Shown one piece after another: positions 47,556-56,223 of a stretch of DNA of 64,000 bases; position 1 is the stretch's first letter; every line of letters starts with the position of its first letter. The position numbers were made by a program, and so were the translations under genes. This DNA is from Rhodococcus spongiicola (GTDB taxonomy: Bacteria > Actinomycetota > Actinomycetes > Mycobacteriales > Mycobacteriaceae): the NCBI RefSeq assembly GCF_004011835.1, contig NZ_RKLN01000002.1:601469-665468 (forward strand). The letters run 5' to 3'. The notes under the pieces were generated by a model that saw nothing but the letters and a program-made list of their open reading frames with translations, was not told the DNA's origin and did not search any database.

Positions 47556-48371
47556 GTGAGGTTGTACCGGGACAATGCGGTGGTGCTGCGCCTGCACAAG
47601 CTGGGCGAAGCCGACCGCATCGTGACCCTGTTGACCCGGCAGCACGGCCTGGTGCGCGCGGTTGCCAAGGGAGTGCGGAGGACCAAGTCGAAGTTCGGGG
47701 CCCGCCTCGAACCGTTCGCGCACATCGACGTGCAGTTGCATCCCGGCCGCAGTCTCGACGTCGTCACCCAGGTACACACCATCGACGCGTTCGGTGCCGA
47801 CATCGTCGACGACTACGGCCGCTACACCACCGCCTGCGCGATTCTCGAGACGGCCGAGCGTCTCGCAGGCGAGGAGCGGGCCCCCGCACCGCGGTTGCAC
47901 ACGCTCACCGTCGGAGCCCTGCGAGCGGTGGGGGAGCAAACCCGACCGGCCGAACTGATCCTGGACGCCTACCTGCTGCGGGCGATGGGATATGCGGGGT
48001 GGGCACCCGCCCTCGGCGAGTGCGCACGGTGCGCGGCCCCCGGGCCGCATCGTGCGTTCCACGTTGCTGCCGGTGGCGCAGTATGCGTGCACTGTCGGCC
48101 GCCGGGCGCAGTCACTCCGGCGCCCGGCGTGCTCGACTTCATGGACGCGCTCGCGCGCGGGCAGTGGCAGGACGCCGAGTCCGCGACACCAACGACGCGT
48201 AGCCAGGCGAGTGGGCTCATTGCCGCGCACCTGCAGTGGCATCTCGAACGACAGTTGCGCACACTGCCCCTGATCGAACGTGACCGTTCACATGCGGCGG
48301 TAGGGGACGGCGAAGGGGTCAGGCAGGATGGGGAGCGTGATTCGACGACGCGATCCGCAAGCTCGGCCTGA
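47556..48371 (+). CDS. recO: DNA repair protein RecO
   Basis: 271 residues. N-terminal OB fold starting [26 protein letters not shown] with [23 protein letters not shown], a helical domain, and a zinc site with CARCAAPG and CVHCR. It loads RecA onto SSB-covered DNA with RecR. The 3' end overlaps the uppS start by 44 bases, so the last 15 residues are encoded in a shared region. Confidence 0.94.
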   Translation: MRLYRDNAVVLRLHKLGEADRIVTLLTRQHGLVRAVAKGVRRTKSKFGARLEPFAHIDVQLHPGRSLDVVTQVHTIDAFGADIVDDYGRYTTACAILETAERLAGEERAPAPRLHTLTVGALRAVGEQTRPAELILDAYLLRAMGYAGWAPALGECARCAAPGPHRAFHVAAGGAVCVHCRPPGAVTPAPGVLDFMDALARGQWQDAESATPTTRSQASGLIAAHLQWHLERQLRTLPLIERDRSHAAVGDGEGVRQDGERDSTTRSASSA

Positions 48372-49134
48372 AAGGGAGATCCGCCCGCCGTTCCCGCATC
48401 CCTCGGGCGCCCGCCCGCCCATTTTGCAGCCCGAACTGATCCCCAACCATGTGGCGCTCGTGATGGACGGTAACGGCCGATGGGCGCAGGAGCGTGGGTT
48501 GCCGCGGACCGCCGGGCACGAGCGCGGCGAGGACGTCCTCATGGACACCGTCGCGGGGTGCATCGAGATCGGTGTCAAGTGGTTGTCTGCGTATGCCTTC
48601 TCCACGGAGAACTGGAAGCGCAGCCCCGACGAAGTCAAGTTCCTGATGGGCTTCAATCGAGACGTGATTCGGCGCCGTCGTGACGAGATGCACGAGATGG
48701 GTGTGCGGGTCCGCTGGGCGGGTCGCCGGCCGCGTCTGTGGCGCAGCGTCATCAAGGAACTCGAGATCGCCGAGGAGCTCACTAAGAAGAACACCACCAT
48801 GACGCTCACGATGTGCGTCAACTACGGCGGCCGGGCCGAGATCGCCGACGCGGCAAGGGAGATCGCTCGTCGGGCTGCCGCAGGGGAGATCGACCCCGAG
48901 AAGATCTCCGAAGCGGCATTCGCGAAGTACCTCGACGAACCGGGCATGCCCGACGTAGACCTGTTCCTACGTCCGTCCGGAGAGCAGCGGACATCGAACT
49001 TCCTGATCTGGCAGTCGGCGTACGCGGAGATGGTGTTCCAGGAGAAGTTGTTTCCCGACTTCGATCGCCGCGACCTGTGGGCGGCGTGCGTCGAGTACGC
49101 GTCGCGCGATCGCCGCTTTGGTGGTGTCAAGTAG
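48328..49134 (+). CDS. uppS: isoprenyl transferase (decaprenyl/undecaprenyl diphosphate synthase)
   Basis: 268 residues, cis-prenyltransferase making the polyprenyl carrier lipid for peptidoglycan and arabinogalactan. Motif I is [10 protein letters not shown] (about 45-54), followed by [10 protein letters not shown], and the C-terminal block is [19 protein letters not shown]. Start uncertain: ATG 48328 (used) or GTG 48337, which has GGGGAG just before it. The first 40 residues are Arg/Pro-rich as in the mycobacterial enzyme (Rv2361c). Overlaps recO upstream and the next gene's GTG by one base. Confidence 0.94.
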   Translation: MGSVIRRRDPQARPEREIRPPFPHPSGARPPILQPELIPNHVALVMDGNGRWAQERGLPRTAGHERGEDVLMDTVAGCIEIGVKWLSAYAFSTENWKRSPDEVKFLMGFNRDVIRRRRDEMHEMGVRVRWAGRRPRLWRSVIKELEIAEELTKKNTTMTLTMCVNYGGRAEIADAAREIARRAAAGEIDPEKISEAAFAKYLDEPGMPDVDLFLRPSGEQRTSNFLIWQSAYAEMVFQEKLFPDFDRRDLWAACVEYASRDRRFGGVK

Positions 49135-49541
49135 TGAGCACCGGGATGGATGCGGCCGAGGAGTTGCAGGCGCGGGCGGGCGCAACGCTCGGGAACTTCG
49201 TTGCCGTCGAAGCCGACGACGACGGTTCGTTGCGCTTCGAGTACGGGGGCGCTCTGTGCTCGCTGCGTGCGGTCACCCTCGCCGAAGGCCTGGACGTGCT
49301 GTCGCTGACGGGCGTGCTGGCGTGGGACTGCACGGTCAAGCCCACCCTGCACAAGCGGGTGGCCGAGCGGAATTCGCAGGTTCAGTTCGGCACCATCAGT
49401 GTGATCATGCGAGGCAAGTACGCCGACGTGGTGCTGCGCTACACGTTTCCGGCGACGGGATTGGCCGACGCGCCACTCACGACCATGCTGCTGCTCGTAC
49501 TCTCCGGTATCGAAGAAGCACGAAAGGGCCTGCTGGCGTAA
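49134..49541 (+). CDS. conserved hypothetical protein (YbjN-like?)
   Basis: 135 residues, soluble, no motifs of catalysis. It reads as a mixed alpha/beta protein: ATLGNFVAVEADDDGSLRF, RAVTLAEGLDVLSLTGVLAW, MRGKYADVVLRYTFP. The pattern recalls YbjN/type III chaperone-like folds, but that is weak. The GTG start shares a base with the uppS stop, so it is the last member of the recO-uppS unit, and the same small gene follows uppS in mycobacteria (Rv2360c, from memory). Function unknown. Confidence 0.7.
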   Translation: MSTGMDAAEELQARAGATLGNFVAVEADDDGSLRFEYGGALCSLRAVTLAEGLDVLSLTGVLAWDCTVKPTLHKRVAERNSQVQFGTISVIMRGKYADVVLRYTFPATGLADAPLTTMLLLVLSGIEEARKGLLA

Positions 49542-49559
49542 GGGGCGTCAGTGCTGCTG

Positions 49560-49997
49560 CTATCCCGTCACGGAGCACTCGCGGCACGTGCCGAAGATTT
49601 CGACGGTGTGGCTGACGTCCGTGAAGCCGTTCTTCTCGGCGATGGTGTCGGCCCACTGCTCAACGGCGGGACCGTCGACCTCGACCGTGAATCCACACCC
49701 GCGGCACACCAGGTGATGGTGGTGTCCGGACGAGCAACGGCGGTAGACCGATTCGCCGGTGTCGGTACGCAGCACATCGACCGTGCCGGCCTCGGCGAGG
49801 GCCTGGAGGGTCCGGTACACGGTGGTCAGTCCGATTCCCTCGCCGCGTTTGCGGAGCTCGTCATGCAGTTCCTGGGCCGACCGGAACTCGGAGATCTCGT
49901 CGAGCAGCGCAGAGATGGCACTGCGTTGTTTGGTGGCGCGTACGCCGACGACAGCGCGTCCACGTGGGCCGATCCCGTCCGTTGCATTCTCGGTCAT
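49560..49997 (-). CDS. zur: zinc uptake regulator Zur (Fur family)
   Basis: 145 residues. Winged helix with [31 protein letters not shown] and [10 protein letters not shown]; the structural zinc site is two CxxC pairs, VCRGCG and CRECS, plus the HHHH sensory region. In mycobacteria FurB (Rv2359) is Zur, repressing zinc uptake and ribosomal-protein paralogues when zinc is present. The ATG overlaps the upstream smtB stop (ATGA), so the two are one operon. Confidence 0.92.
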   Translation of the reverse strand: MTENATDGIGPRGRAVVGVRATKQRSAISALLDEISEFRSAQELHDELRKRGEGIGLTTVYRTLQALAEAGTVDVLRTDTGESVYRRCSSGHHHHLVCRGCGFTVEVDGPAVEQWADTIAEKNGFTDVSHTVEIFGTCRECSVTG

Positions 49998-50359
49998 TCT
50001 TCCTCCGCGTGGGCGACGGCATCGACCACGATGTGGGCGAGGTGGTCGTCGACGAGCCGGTACATCACTTCGCGACCGGTGCGCTCGCCGTGCACGACAC
50101 CCACAGCTTTGAGTACCCGCAGGTGCTGGCTGATCAGGGGTTGGGTGACGCCCAACGCCCCGACGAGTTCGTGAACGCACCGCTGCGACTGGCGGAGTTG
50201 CAGCACGATTGCTATCCGTACGGGTGCGGCGAGGGCGCGCAGGATCTCGCCTGCGGCGGCGAGTGTCTCCTTCGACGGCATCGGGGCCGGTGGGGTCTCG
50301 GCGCACGCCCCGTGGTCGGCTGCTTCCGGGTGCCGGTGGCCCGCATCGGCGACACTCAC
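49994..50359 (-). CDS. smtB: ArsR/SmtB-family zinc-responsive repressor
   Basis: 121 residues. ArsR winged helix with [44 protein letters not shown]. The C-terminal helix has the pattern D-x-H-x10-H-x2-E in [19 protein letters not shown], identical to the alpha-5 zinc-sensing site of SmtB/CzrA, so zinc sensing is well supported. GTG 50359 has GAGGAG seven bases upstream. Matches Rv2358-furB: zinc would release SmtB and allow zur expression. An inverted repeat at 50429-50444 is a likely operator. Confidence 0.92.
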   Translation of the reverse strand: MSVADAGHRHPEAADHGACAETPPAPMPSKETLAAAGEILRALAAPVRIAIVLQLRQSQRCVHELVGALGVTQPLISQHLRVLKAVGVVHGERTGREVMYRLVDDHLAHIVVDAVAHAEEE

Positions 50360-50428
50360 GGCGGAACTCCTCACATGGATCGACGGTGGTCGGACACGTC
50401 CCTTATTGCAAATCAATTCCATTTTTAT

Positions 50429-50444
50429 ATGCACGAATGTGCAT
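50429..50444. promoter_or_regulatory. candidate SmtB operator between smtB-zur and glyS
   Basis: ATGCAC-GAAT-GTGCAT is a perfect 6-4-6 inverted repeat about 70 bases upstream of the smtB start, within an unusually AT-rich patch (50404-50432). A site of this type suits an ArsR/SmtB dimer. A TAGTCT box at 50482-50487 is a candidate -10 for glyS on the other strand. Confidence 0.55.
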
Positions 50445-50545
50445 GTCAACCGGGCCCGTGGGGCTCCGGTGCGGCTACCGATAGTCTGGACGGGCGAAAT
50501 CCGCATGTGAACCACGCATCTATTACCCAGATGGAGAGCATCCCA

Positions 50546-51937
50546 GTGGCACCCAAGTCCAAGATCGATACCGTCGCCAACCTCGCCAAGCGCCGGGGCC
50601 TCGTCTACCCATGCGGGGAGATCTACGGCGGTACCAAGTCGGCCTGGGACTACGGTCCGCTCGGCGTGGAACTCAAGGAGAACATCAAGAAGCAGTGGTG
50701 GCGCAACATGGTCACCAGCCGTGACGACGTCGTCGGCCTTGACTCGTCGGTGATCCTGCCCCGCCAGGTGTGGGAGGCGTCGGGCCATGTCGAGGTGTTC
50801 ACCGACCCGCTCGTCGAGTGCCTCAACTGCCATAGGCGTCACCGCCAGGACCACCTGCAGGAGGCGTACGCCGCGAAGAACAACCTCGACGACCCGGACG
50901 CCGTTCCGATGACCGAGGTCGTGTGCCCCGACTGTGGCACCAAGGGCCAGTGGACCGAGCCCAAGGCGTTCTCCGGGCTGCTCAAGACGTTCCTCGGCCC
51001 CGTCGACAGTGAGACCGGACTGCACTACCTGCGCCCCGAGACCGCGCAGGGCATCTTCGTGAACTTCGCCAACGTGCTCACCACGTCGCGGAAGAAGCCC
51101 CCATTCGGCATCGGCCAGATCGGCAAGAGCTTCCGCAACGAGATCACACCGGGCAACTTCATCTTCCGCACCCGCGAGTTCGAACAGATGGAGATGGAGT
51201 TCTTCGTCAAGCCGGGCGAGGACGAGGAATGGCACCAGTACTGGATCGACTACCGCATGGACTGGTACACCGGCCTCGGCATCAACAAGGACAACCTGCG
51301 CCTGTACGAGCACGCCCAGGACAAGCTGTCGCACTACTCCAAGCGCACCGTCGACATCGAGTACCGCTTCCAGTTCCCGGGTAGCGAGTGGGGTGAACTA
51401 GAGGGCGTCGCGAACCGCACCGACTTCGACCTCGCCACTCACGCCAAGGCCTCGGGCGTGGACCTCGGTTACTTCGACCAGACGACCGGTGAGCGCTACA
51501 CGCCGTACGTCATCGAGCCCGCAGCCGGTCTCACCCGCTCGCTGATGGCTTTCCTTGTCGACGCGTACACCGAGGACGAGGCCCCCAATGCCAAGGGAGG
51601 CGTCGACAAGCGCACGGTGCTGCGCCTGGACCGTCGTCTCGCACCGGTCAAGGCCGCGGTCCTTCCGCTCAGCCGCAACGCCGACCTGTCTCCAAAGGCG
51701 AAGGAACTGGCGACCACCCTGCGTCAGTACTGGAACGTCGAGTTCGACGACGCCGGCGCCATCGGTCGCCGTTACCGCCGCCAGGACGAGATCGGTACAC
51801 CGTTCTGCATCACGGTCGACTTCGACACCCCCGAAGACCAAGCGGTCACGATCCGAGAACGTGACACGATGACGCAGGATCGGGTTGCCCTCGACCAGGT
51901 GGAGGGCTACCTGGCCCAGCGCCTGGTCGGCGCCTGA
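50546..51937 (+). CDS. glyS: glycine--tRNA ligase (dimeric, class II)
   Basis: 463 residues, eukaryote-like alpha2 GlyRS. Class II motif 2 is [43 protein letters not shown] opens the domain; a zinc-binding insertion has CLNC and CPDC. The anticodon-binding C-terminal domain starts near residue 365 ([15 protein letters not shown]). GTG 50546 is chosen because GGAGAG lies seven bases before it; an ATG at 50531 would overlap that ribosome site. Strong terminator downstream. Confidence 0.96.
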   Translation: MAPKSKIDTVANLAKRRGLVYPCGEIYGGTKSAWDYGPLGVELKENIKKQWWRNMVTSRDDVVGLDSSVILPRQVWEASGHVEVFTDPLVECLNCHRRHRQDHLQEAYAAKNNLDDPDAVPMTEVVCPDCGTKGQWTEPKAFSGLLKTFLGPVDSETGLHYLRPETAQGIFVNFANVLTTSRKKPPFGIGQIGKSFRNEITPGNFIFRTREFEQMEMEFFVKPGEDEEWHQYWIDYRMDWYTGLGINKDNLRLYEHAQDKLSHYSKRTVDIEYRFQFPGSEWGELEGVANRTDFDLATHAKASGVDLGYFDQTTGERYTPYVIEPAAGLTRSLMAFLVDAYTEDEAPNAKGGVDKRTVLRLDRRLAPVKAAVLPLSRNADLSPKAKELATTLRQYWNVEFDDAGAIGRRYRRQDEIGTPFCITVDFDTPEDQAVTIRERDTMTQDRVALDQVEGYLAQRLVGA

Positions 51938-51948
51938 GCTTCGCGAAC

Positions 51949-51982
51949 GCGCGGTGTCCGGGAGCTGATCCGGACACCGCGC
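51949..51982 (+). terminator. glyS terminator
   Basis: GCGCGGTGTCCGG and CCGGACACCGCGC form a perfect 13-bp stem with an eight-base loop, 11 bases after the glyS stop and followed by CGTTTCGTCTT. Confidence 0.88.
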
Positions 51983-52034
51983 CGTTTCGTCTTCGAGTAG
52001 ATGCTCGCTTTGTAATGGATGGACCTCCAGTAGA

Positions 52035-52082
52035 TAAGGCCCTCTTAGAAGCAGCCCTCCTGGAAGCAGCCCCCTAGAAGCG
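52035..52082. repeat. 15-bp repeats spanning the TPM-protein stop codon
   Basis: Three diverged copies of a unit reading ggctgcttccaggag on the minus strand begin at the gene's final Gly-Arg-Phe-stop codons and continue downstream. Frames after the true stop again read GCF followed by Q or a stop, so the 3' end of the gene seems to have been partly duplicated. Confidence 0.65.
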
Positions 52083-54128
52083 GCCTCCGCCTCCGTGACC
52101 GATGCGGCCCGAACTGCTCGGCCCGCCGAACGACCCGGGACCTGGACCGCCCCAACCGCCGCTGCCCCGGCCGCCCCAGTGACCGCCGCCTCCGAGGCCG
52201 CCGCGCAGCACGGCGTCGATGAGGATGCCGCCGAGAATGGCACCGCCCAGGTTGCCGCCACCGCCGCGGGTGCCGCCGCTGGGTGGCCGATGGCTGTCCT
52301 GGTACCGGTTCACATCCGCCTGGGCCGCCCACAGGGCTCGCGAAGCCAGTTGGGTTGCCGCCTGCGCATGCTGCAGCGCCTGCGACGGATCCGAGTCGGC
52401 CAGTTGCTGCGCCGCCTGCAGGTGCCGCTGCGCTTCCGACAGTCTCGTACGCGCCTCCGCTCCGACGGCGCCGCGCCGGGTGGAGATGAAGTCCGACGCC
52501 GCCGCCACCTGCGACCGGGCGGCGGTCAGATCCTGCTCGAGTCGCGCGCGGGCCCGATCGGCCTGCTGCTTGGACTCCTGCGCCTCGGCCAGGGCGGCGT
52601 CGAGTTTCGCGTCGGCCTCGACGACCTTGCTGAAACTGCCGAGCGGGTCGGTGTCCTTGGTGGCCTGAGCGTTTCGCAGTGCCTCCTCAGCGGCCGCCTT
52701 CGCGTCGGCGAGCTTCTGGCCGCCTTGGGCGGCGAGTCCCTCTGCGTCGGTGATGCCGCGCTGTACGTCGGCCATCGCTTCCGGCAGGGTCGCGATCGCA
52801 TGCCGGATGTCGGTGTCGGCGCGGTCCACGGCGTCGAGGAGTGCGCGGGCCTGTTCCAGCGCGCCCTCTGCCGTGCGGATCGCGACAACCGCCGGGCCCT
52901 GCTTGCCGGCGGGGAGTGCCACCGCGTCGCGTCCGGAGGCGATGCTCTGCTCGGCGAGCTCGATCCGTTCCCGAGCCATCGCTGGGTTGTGCTCGATCGT
53001 GGCCAGCACGGAAGCCGGGAACTCGGTGCGGAGGGTGGTCAGTTTGGAGTCGGCCTGGGGAACCCGGACGGTCTGTGCGACGACCGACTGCGTGAGCGTG
53101 TCGAGGCGGGCTGGGGCGTCGAGCAGCAGATCACGCATCGAGTCGAACTCGTCCACACGGTCATTGAGCTCTTTGTCGGCGCGGGCGCACGTCGTCACGA
53201 GTTCGACGAGCATCTGTCGCTGCTGCTCAGGAGTCTCGGGGATGTCGTCGTCGAGACGCTGGCGGATGGTGAACGCGGACGCCAGAGTTCTGCGGGCCCG
53301 CTCGAATGCCGCGGTGAATGGTGCGGTGGTGTCGGGGCCGAACTCGCCGACGGCCAGGTTCAGTTCTTCTTCACTGGTGCGGATCGCGTTGTCCATTTCG
53401 ACGAGCGCATCCTTGGCGAGCGCATCCAACGCCGGAATGGGAAGCGCGGCAAGCGCGGCGGCGTCGGTGGGATCCACATTGCGCGCAGCGGAAACGGACT
53501 GCTCGAGGCGCTCGGCGCGTTTTCTGCGCGAGAACAGGAACACTCCGGCCCCCACGGCGACGAGCAGAACGACCCCGATGCCGATCACCGCCAGCGACGT
53601 GCGGGTAGCTGTCATCGCGTTCCCGATCCCGTCCGCCGCGGCGATCGCGGCGCCAGACCAGTCCTCCTGCCGCAAAGCGGGTTCCACCGAATCCTGTCGT
53701 ATCGACTGGGCGTCGGAGGCGGTGACCTCCGACAGCGCCACCGGAATGTTGAGGAAGTACGCGCGATCGGTCGTAGCGACCGCGAGCAGGGCGTCCCGGT
53801 CGCCGAACCCACTCAGGCCGATGGTGCGCTCGGCCCAAGCTTGTGGGGAGAGCCCGTCGAAGCTGGGGACGTACACCACCCAGAGCGACACCCGGTGCTG
53901 GTCGTAGAGAGTGTCCAGGGTGGTTCGGACGTCCAACTGCTGGGCGGAGTCGAGGACCCCAGACAAATCGGTGAGGGGCTCTGGCACCCGCAGTGGGGCC
54001 TCCGCTGCCGCGGTCGCGGGGGAGAACGCGAGGACTATCGCCGACAGCAGTGCGCCGATGACCGTCATGGCGAGCGGTCGGCGCGAAACGTGGTGGCGTG
54101 GGAGCGGACGCGACGGAGCGTGAACCAT
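52074..54128 (-). CDS. TPM-domain (DUF477-like) secreted/membrane protein
   Basis: 684 residues. N-terminal signal or anchor (about 18-43, ending ATAAAEA), TPM domain (about 48-165, LTDLSGVLDSAQQLDVRTTLDTLYDQH and LLAVATTDRAYFLNIP), transmembrane helix (about 178-199), then about 400 residues rich in Ala/Glu/Arg heptad-like helices predicted to form coiled coils. The C-terminus is very Gly-rich (GGGGHWGGRGSGGWGG) and ends GGGGRF. Matches the M. tuberculosis Rv2345 type. Function unknown; TPM domains occur in photosystem-repair and membrane-associated proteins. Probably leaderless: TAGATT is six bases before the ATG. Confidence 0.85.
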   Translation of the reverse strand: MVHAPSRPLPRHHVSRRPLAMTVIGALLSAIVLAFSPATAAAEAPLRVPEPLTDLSGVLDSAQQLDVRTTLDTLYDQHRVSLWVVYVPSFDGLSPQAWAERTIGLSGFGDRDALLAVATTDRAYFLNIPVALSEVTASDAQSIRQDSVEPALRQEDWSGAAIAAADGIGNAMTATRTSLAVIGIGVVLLVAVGAGVFLFSRRKRAERLEQSVSAARNVDPTDAAALAALPIPALDALAKDALVEMDNAIRTSEEELNLAVGEFGPDTTAPFTAAFERARRTLASAFTIRQRLDDDIPETPEQQRQMLVELVTTCARADKELNDRVDEFDSMRDLLLDAPARLDTLTQSVVAQTVRVPQADSKLTTLRTEFPASVLATIEHNPAMARERIELAEQSIASGRDAVALPAGKQGPAVVAIRTAEGALEQARALLDAVDRADTDIRHAIATLPEAMADVQRGITDAEGLAAQGGQKLADAKAAAEEALRNAQATKDTDPLGSFSKVVEADAKLDAALAEAQESKQQADRARARLEQDLTAARSQVAAASDFISTRRGAVGAEARTRLSEAQRHLQAAQQLADSDPSQALQHAQAATQLASRALWAAQADVNRYQDSHRPPSGGTRGGGGNLGGAILGGILIDAVLRGGLGGGGHWGGRGSGGWGGPGPGSFGGPSSSGRIGHGGGGRF

Positions 54129-54134
54129 CCTCCG

Positions 54135-54190
54135 AATCTAGCGGGTCTGGCGCGTCGTCCGCCGCGGCCGGGTCGACCGACTGGCAGAAT
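54135..54190. promoter_or_regulatory. divergent leaderless promoters between the TPM and DUF218 genes
   Basis: On the minus strand TAGATT (54135-54140) is six bases before the ATG at 54128. On the plus strand CAGAAT (54185-54190) is six bases before the GTG at 54197. Both genes thus seem to be transcribed from their start codons out of a 68-bp gap. Confidence 0.5.
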
Positions 54191-54196
54191 CGTGGG

Positions 54197-54904
54197 GTGA
54201 GTACCGCGCCCAGTTTCGATCCGCCGGGGTTGTCGTCACCTCCCGTGCCGGGCCGTTCGTCGCGTCGCTCGGTCGGTACCACAATCCGGCGTTGGGTCGG
54301 CCGACTGCTGCTGGGCGGGGTGGTGATCCTGGTCGTCCTCGTGGCTGGAACCGCGGTCCGCGTATGGCAGGTTGCCCGGATCAGTGACACCACGCCGGCC
54401 GATGCGATCGTGGTGCTCGGGGCGGCGCAGTACGCCGGTACTCCGTCGTCGGTGTTCGAGGCCCGGCTGGACCAGGCCCGTAAGTTGTACGAGCAGGGTG
54501 TGGCACCCACTATCGTGACCGTCGGTGGCAAGCAGGATGGTGACCAGTACACAGAGGCCGCGTCGGGCAAGAGTTTCCTGATCGACGAGGGGGTGCCGGC
54601 CGACGCGATCATCGCCGTCGAAGAAGGATCGGACACCCTGCTCAGCATCGAGGCGGTCAGTCGGGAGATGGGACGCCAGGGGATGCACTCGGCCGTCCTC
54701 GTGAGTGACCCATGGCATTCGTTGCGCACCCGAACGATGGCGCGCGACGCGGGTCTCGAGGCATGGACGGCGCCGACCCGACAGGGTCCGGCGGTGTTCA
54801 CACGGGAGTCGCAGTTGAACGGAATTGCCAGGGAGACAGCTGCTTTGCTCTGGTATCAGCTCACCCACTTCTCCGTGGACTTCGCCTACGCGGCGGGCCG
54901 ATGA
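54197..54904 (+). CDS. YdcF/DUF218-family membrane protein
   Basis: 235 residues. Pro/Ser-rich cytoplasmic start, one transmembrane helix (36-55), then an extracytoplasmic DUF218 domain: [53 protein letters not shown] and [19 protein letters not shown] are the standard blocks. SanA/ElyC proteins of this fold affect envelope integrity. The stop overlaps the dgt start (ATGA). Confidence 0.88.
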   Translation: MSTAPSFDPPGLSSPPVPGRSSRRSVGTTIRRWVGRLLLGGVVILVVLVAGTAVRVWQVARISDTTPADAIVVLGAAQYAGTPSSVFEARLDQARKLYEQGVAPTIVTVGGKQDGDQYTEAASGKSFLIDEGVPADAIIAVEEGSDTLLSIEAVSREMGRQGMHSAVLVSDPWHSLRTRTMARDAGLEAWTAPTRQGPAVFTRESQLNGIARETAALLWYQLTHFSVDFAYAAGR

Positions 54905-56190
54905 GCAGTGCCGCGGCCCACGCGGGCTACACCACGCACGATCTGGAACGGCGAGTGTCCGAGGCGCCGAAGACCGCCGGGTTGGCGCCGGCGGCGGAAG
55001 CGTCGCAGCATCGCTCGGCGTTTTCCCGCGACCGGTCGCGCGTACAGCACTCCGCGGCGCTACGTCGCCTGGCAGACAAGACCCAGGTCGTCGGCCCTCG
55101 TGACGGTGATACCCCCCGCACTCGGCTCACCCACTCGATCGAAGTGGCGCAAATCGGGCGCGGGATCGCGGACGGTCTCGGACTCGACCCGGATCTCGTC
55201 GATCTCGCCGGCCTCGCTCACGACATCGGTCATCCGCCGTACGGCCACAACGGGGAGACGGCCCTCGACGAGGTGGCCGCCGACTGTGGTGGTTTCGAAG
55301 GCAACGCCCAGAACCTGCGTATCCTCACCAGTCTCGAACCCAAGGTCCTCGACCCGCACGGCCGCAGCGTCGGTCTCAACCTGACCCGGGCCTCGCTCGA
55401 CGCGGTGATCAAGTACCCGTGGACACGGCCCGCGCGCGGCGCCAAGTTCGGTGCGTACGCCGACGACGCGGAGGTCCTGGCCTGGGTGCGCGAGGGTGCG
55501 CCCGAGGAGAGCCAGTGCTTGGAGGCGCAGGTGATGGACTGGGCGGACGACGTAGCGTACTCGGTGCACGACGTCGAGGACGGCGTGATCGCGGGCCGTA
55601 TCGATCTACGTGTCCTCGGTGATCCATCCGAAGTCCGAGCCCTGGCCGAGTTGGGAGCTACGCAGTTCACGGCCCTGATCGCCGACGAACTGGTCGAGGC
55701 GGCCGAGCGGTTGTCGCAGCTTCCCGTCGTTGCTTCCGTCGGCGTCTACGACGGCACGCTGACCAGTTCGGTGGCTCTGAAGAACCTCACGAGCGAGCTC
55801 GTGGGCCGGTTCGCTTCTGCGGCCGTCGGTGGTACCCGCGCCGTCACCGGCCCGGGTCGGCTTGCGCGGTATCAGGCGGCCCTCGAGGTGCCGCCGATCG
55901 TGGCGGCCGAGGTGGCCCTGCTCAAGACAGTCGCGTTGCATTACGTGATGTCCGACGCCGGTCACAAGAACCGGCAGGATCGGCAGCGGGAACGGATACA
56001 TCGGGTAGCGGAATGGCTACTGCGGACCGCGCCGGCCAGTCTGGACCCGCTGTTCCTCCCCGCCTGGACCGCCGCCCCGGACGATGGCGCGCGGATGCGG
56101 GTGATCGTGGACCAGATCGCGTCGTGCACCGAAAGTCGGCTCGAACGCATCGACAAGCAGAGCCTCGGCGCGCAGGCCAGCTGGGGGTAG
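54901..56190 (+). CDS. dgt: deoxyguanosinetriphosphate triphosphohydrolase-like protein
   Basis: 429 residues. HD-domain metal site: HSIEVAQ (first His), [13 protein letters not shown] (HD pair and following His), and the later Asp in [13 protein letters not shown]. It cleaves dNTPs to nucleoside and triphosphate. The N-terminal [26 protein letters not shown] is typical of the bacterial family. ATG 54901 overlaps the DUF218 stop. Followed by dnaG after 33 bp, as in mycobacteria (Rv2344c-Rv2343c). Confidence 0.93.
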   Translation: MSSAAAHAGYTTHDLERRVSEAPKTAGLAPAAEASQHRSAFSRDRSRVQHSAALRRLADKTQVVGPRDGDTPRTRLTHSIEVAQIGRGIADGLGLDPDLVDLAGLAHDIGHPPYGHNGETALDEVAADCGGFEGNAQNLRILTSLEPKVLDPHGRSVGLNLTRASLDAVIKYPWTRPARGAKFGAYADDAEVLAWVREGAPEESQCLEAQVMDWADDVAYSVHDVEDGVIAGRIDLRVLGDPSEVRALAELGATQFTALIADELVEAAERLSQLPVVASVGVYDGTLTSSVALKNLTSELVGRFASAAVGGTRAVTGPGRLARYQAALEVPPIVAAEVALLKTVALHYVMSDAGHKNRQDRQRERIHRVAEWLLRTAPASLDPLFLPAWTAAPDDGARMRVIVDQIASCTESRLERIDKQSLGAQASWG

Positions 56191-56211
56191 GTGGGTTCGA
56201 GGAATACGGCC

Positions 56212-56217
56212 TAGACT
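56212..56217 (+). promoter_or_regulatory. -10 box for leaderless dnaG
   Basis: TAGACT lies six bases before the dnaG GTG at 56224, with no ribosome binding site in between. Confidence 0.5.
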
Positions 56218-56223
56218 GCCCTC

